NCBI GenBank assembly: GCA_903823545.1
Contig: CAIJTL010000355.1
Span: 1-6,551, forward strand
Source: an uncultured Planctomycetaceae bacterium
GTDB taxonomy: Bacteria; Planctomycetota; Planctomycetia; Planctomycetales; Planctomycetaceae
DNA: 6,551 nucleotides
Reading direction: 5' to 3'
The notes beneath the pieces were generated by a model, which was not told the origin of the DNA, did no database searches, and saw only the letters and a program-made list of their open reading frames with translations. Shown here piece after piece: positions 5,262 through 6,551 of this stretch. The translations under genes were made by a program, and so were the position numbers. Position 1 is the first letter of the stretch. Every line of letters begins with the position of its first letter.

Positions 5262-6239
5262 ATGACCTTCGACCATGAACTTTCCGTCGCAATTGCTGCC
5301 GTAAAGCGTGCGGCTCAAGTCTGCCAAGCAGTGCAACGATCGATCCCGTCCGCGATGGCCAAGCAAGATAAAAGTCCCGTGACGATTGCGGACTTCGCCA
5401 GTCAAGCGGTCATCTGCCAAGCACTCGGCGAGGCATTTCCGGATGATCCGGTGATTGGCGAAGAAGATTCCGCAGAACTGCGGCTCCCTGAGAACAAAGC
5501 ATTTCTCGAACGCGTACAAACGGAACTTGGTCATGTCGGTTTGAATGCGTCGCCCGATGAAATTTGTCGCTGGATCGATCGAGGTGGTGCGAGCTCCTTC
5601 GGCCCTCGCTTTTGGACACTCGATCCAATCGATGGTACGAAAGGCTTTCTGCGTGGCGAGCAATACGCCGTTTCATTGGCGTTGATCATCGACGGCAAAA
5701 TCACCGTCGCAATTCTTGGTTGTCCGAACTTGCCACTCGAGGCGGGCGGACCTGCTGATGGCGGATCGCTCTTTACCGCAGTGCGCGGTCGCGGGGCATT
5801 CGTCCAAACATGTGCTGGCGAGGCGGCTTTGAATGCACCAGTGCGAGTGACCTCAACATCGAATTGGGCCGACGTGCGATTGTGCGAATCGGTTGAATCA
5901 GGGCACAGCGCCCATGATCGCTCGGCGGTGATTTCATCATCGTTGGGGATTCAGCGCGAGCCGGTACGACTCGACAGCCAAGCGAAGTATGCCGTCGTCG
6001 CGCGAGGCGAAGGCGATCTTTATCTCCGTTTACCGACACGAGCGGACTATCGCGAAAAGATTTGGGATCACGCTGGCGGAGTGTTAGTCGTCGAAGAGGC
6101 AGGAGGTCGCGTTAGCGACATTGATGGCAAGCAGCTCGATTTCACGCAGGGCCGAGAACTTTCCGCGAACCGCGGTGTGGTGGTGACGAACGGAAAACTG
6201 CACGACGATGTTTTGAAGGCAATTCGCGAAAGCGCCTGA
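5262..6239 (+). CDS. 3'(2'),5'-bisphosphate nucleotidase, HAL2/CysQ type
   Basis: The product is a Mg-dependent, lithium-sensitive-type phosphatase of the inositol monophosphatase superfamily that hydrolyses 3'-phosphoadenosine 5'-phosphate to AMP, relieving product inhibition in sulfate activation and sulfotransfer. The 325 residues carry all metal-site motifs: DKSPVTIADFASQ (36-48, Asp44), GEED (66-69), WTLDPIDGTKGFLRG (118-132, Asp121 and Asp124) and WDHAGG (268-273, Asp269). The blocks CESVESGHSAHD (208-219) and RLDSQAKY (236-243) are typical of the HAL2/MET22 branch known from yeast and plants, and make this closer to HAL2 than to E. coli CysQ; hence no symbol is given. The start at ATG 5262 has only a weak purine-rich site (GAGAAA). 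It converges with the minus-strand receiver gene, 12 bp between stop codons. Confidence 0.92.
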   Translation: MTFDHELSVAIAAVKRAAQVCQAVQRSIPSAMAKQDKSPVTIADFASQAVICQALGEAFPDDPVIGEEDSAELRLPENKAFLERVQTELGHVGLNASPDEICRWIDRGGASSFGPRFWTLDPIDGTKGFLRGEQYAVSLALIIDGKITVAILGCPNLPLEAGGPADGGSLFTAVRGRGAFVQTCAGEAALNAPVRVTSTSNWADVRLCESVESGHSAHDRSAVISSSLGIQREPVRLDSQAKYAVVARGEGDLYLRLPTRADYREKIWDHAGGVLVVEEAGGRVSDIDGKQLDFTQGRELSANRGVVVTNGKLHDDVLKAIRESA

Positions 6240-6251
6240 TTGCCGTTTGCA

Positions 6252-6551
6252 TCAAGTCGATTTCTTACGAATCGCTCGACGCAACTTGTCTGCCGAAGCC
6301 TTCTCTTCAGAGATTGGCTCGGCTTCTTGTTTTGCGGACCCGATTGCACGATCGACTGCTTCGAGCAGCACTTCCATCGCGAACGGCTTGCGGAGGTAGT
6401 CATCGACACCCAGCATTTCGGCATACGCTTTGTGTCGGCCTCCCTCGTTCGCCGTAATCATGATGACCTTCGGAGGATTCGGAAGCGACTTGAGAAACTC
6501 CAGCACCGGGAAACCACCCATTTTGGGCATCATCATGTCGGTGATGACCAA
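6252..6551 (-). CDS. Response regulator receiver protein, C-terminal part (N-terminus outside window)
   Basis: This minus-strand frame enters from the right edge and ends at 6252. It covers the later two thirds of a CheY-like receiver domain: the phospho-acceptor region [12 protein letters not shown] with the acceptor Asp encoded at 6537-6539, the switch threonine in MITANEGG, and the invariant Lys-Pro in LRKPF. The acidic pocket of the N-terminus is outside the window. The apparent TTG start at 6549-6551 is only the window edge, not a real initiation codon. After the receiver comes a short charged tail (about 30 residues, ending RRAIRKKST) with no DNA-binding or enzymatic domain, so this is a single-domain receiver that would act through protein contacts. 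The partner kinase is not visible. Confidence 0.88.
   Translation of the reverse strand: MVITDMMMPKMGGFPVLEFLKSLPNPPKVIMITANEGGRHKAYAEMLGVDDYLRKPFAMEVLLEAVDRAIGSAKQEAEPISEEKASADKLRRAIRKKST

Noticed and set aside
5121..5663. A 180-codon minus-strand open frame across the lpxB/phosphatase gap.
   Set aside because: It lies antisense to the conserved phosphatase motifs, shows no recognisable domain, and its apparent length reflects codon bias of the plus-strand gene.

Overview
The window looks like chromosomal DNA of a planctomycete, probably a Pirellulaceae-type bacterium. The evidence is moderate GC content, an LpxB with the divergent motif block IDFASFN plus YLPPQIWAWADWR, a bisphosphate nucleotidase of the HAL2 type, a secreted protein resembling the DUF6263 type, and palindromic intergenic repeats. 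This placement rests on remembered family resemblance and was not searched.

Region by region: (1) 1-157 is the tail end of an ISL3-type insertion sequence (last 44 codons of the transposase plus its probable terminal repeat). (2) 158-2055 is a damaged gene for an MsbA-like ABC exporter. Its N-terminal transmembrane helices are missing at the IS junction and an in-frame TAG interrupts it at 583-585. The intact distal part keeps a complete nucleotide-binding domain fused to a C-terminal cyclic-nucleotide-binding domain. (3) 2056-2421 is a gene-free stretch with two adjacent long palindromes (2128-2191 and 2198-2327) and a two-tier hairpin (2351-2390) just before the next gene. (4) 2422-2769 is panD. 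(5) 2878-3822 encodes a secreted protein of unknown function. (6) 3952-5124 is lpxB. (7) 5125-5261 holds a strong hairpin with a duplicated right arm. (8) 5262-6239 encodes a 3'(2'),5'-bisphosphate nucleotidase. (9) 6252-6551, on the minus strand, is the C-terminal part of a response-regulator receiver protein that runs off the window.

The four complete plus-strand genes point the same way but are separated by gaps of 108-137 bp, so they need not form one operon. They are mostly housekeeping: PanD makes beta-alanine for pantothenate and CoA, LpxB makes the lipid A disaccharide, and the HAL2-type enzyme clears 3'-phosphoadenosine 5'-phosphate (PAP). PAP is released by sulfotransferases and by transfer of 4'-phosphopantetheine from CoA, so the panD and PAP-phosphatase steps are only distantly linked.

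The least ordinary part is the left third: the IS-interrupted exporter/cNMP-domain fusion followed by the palindrome pair. In the palindrome arms, nine of the ten mismatches I counted are A-C on the plus strand and therefore G-U (or G-T) on the minus strand. That pattern suggests a structure maintained in a minus-strand nucleic acid. I see no complete new multi-gene system here.
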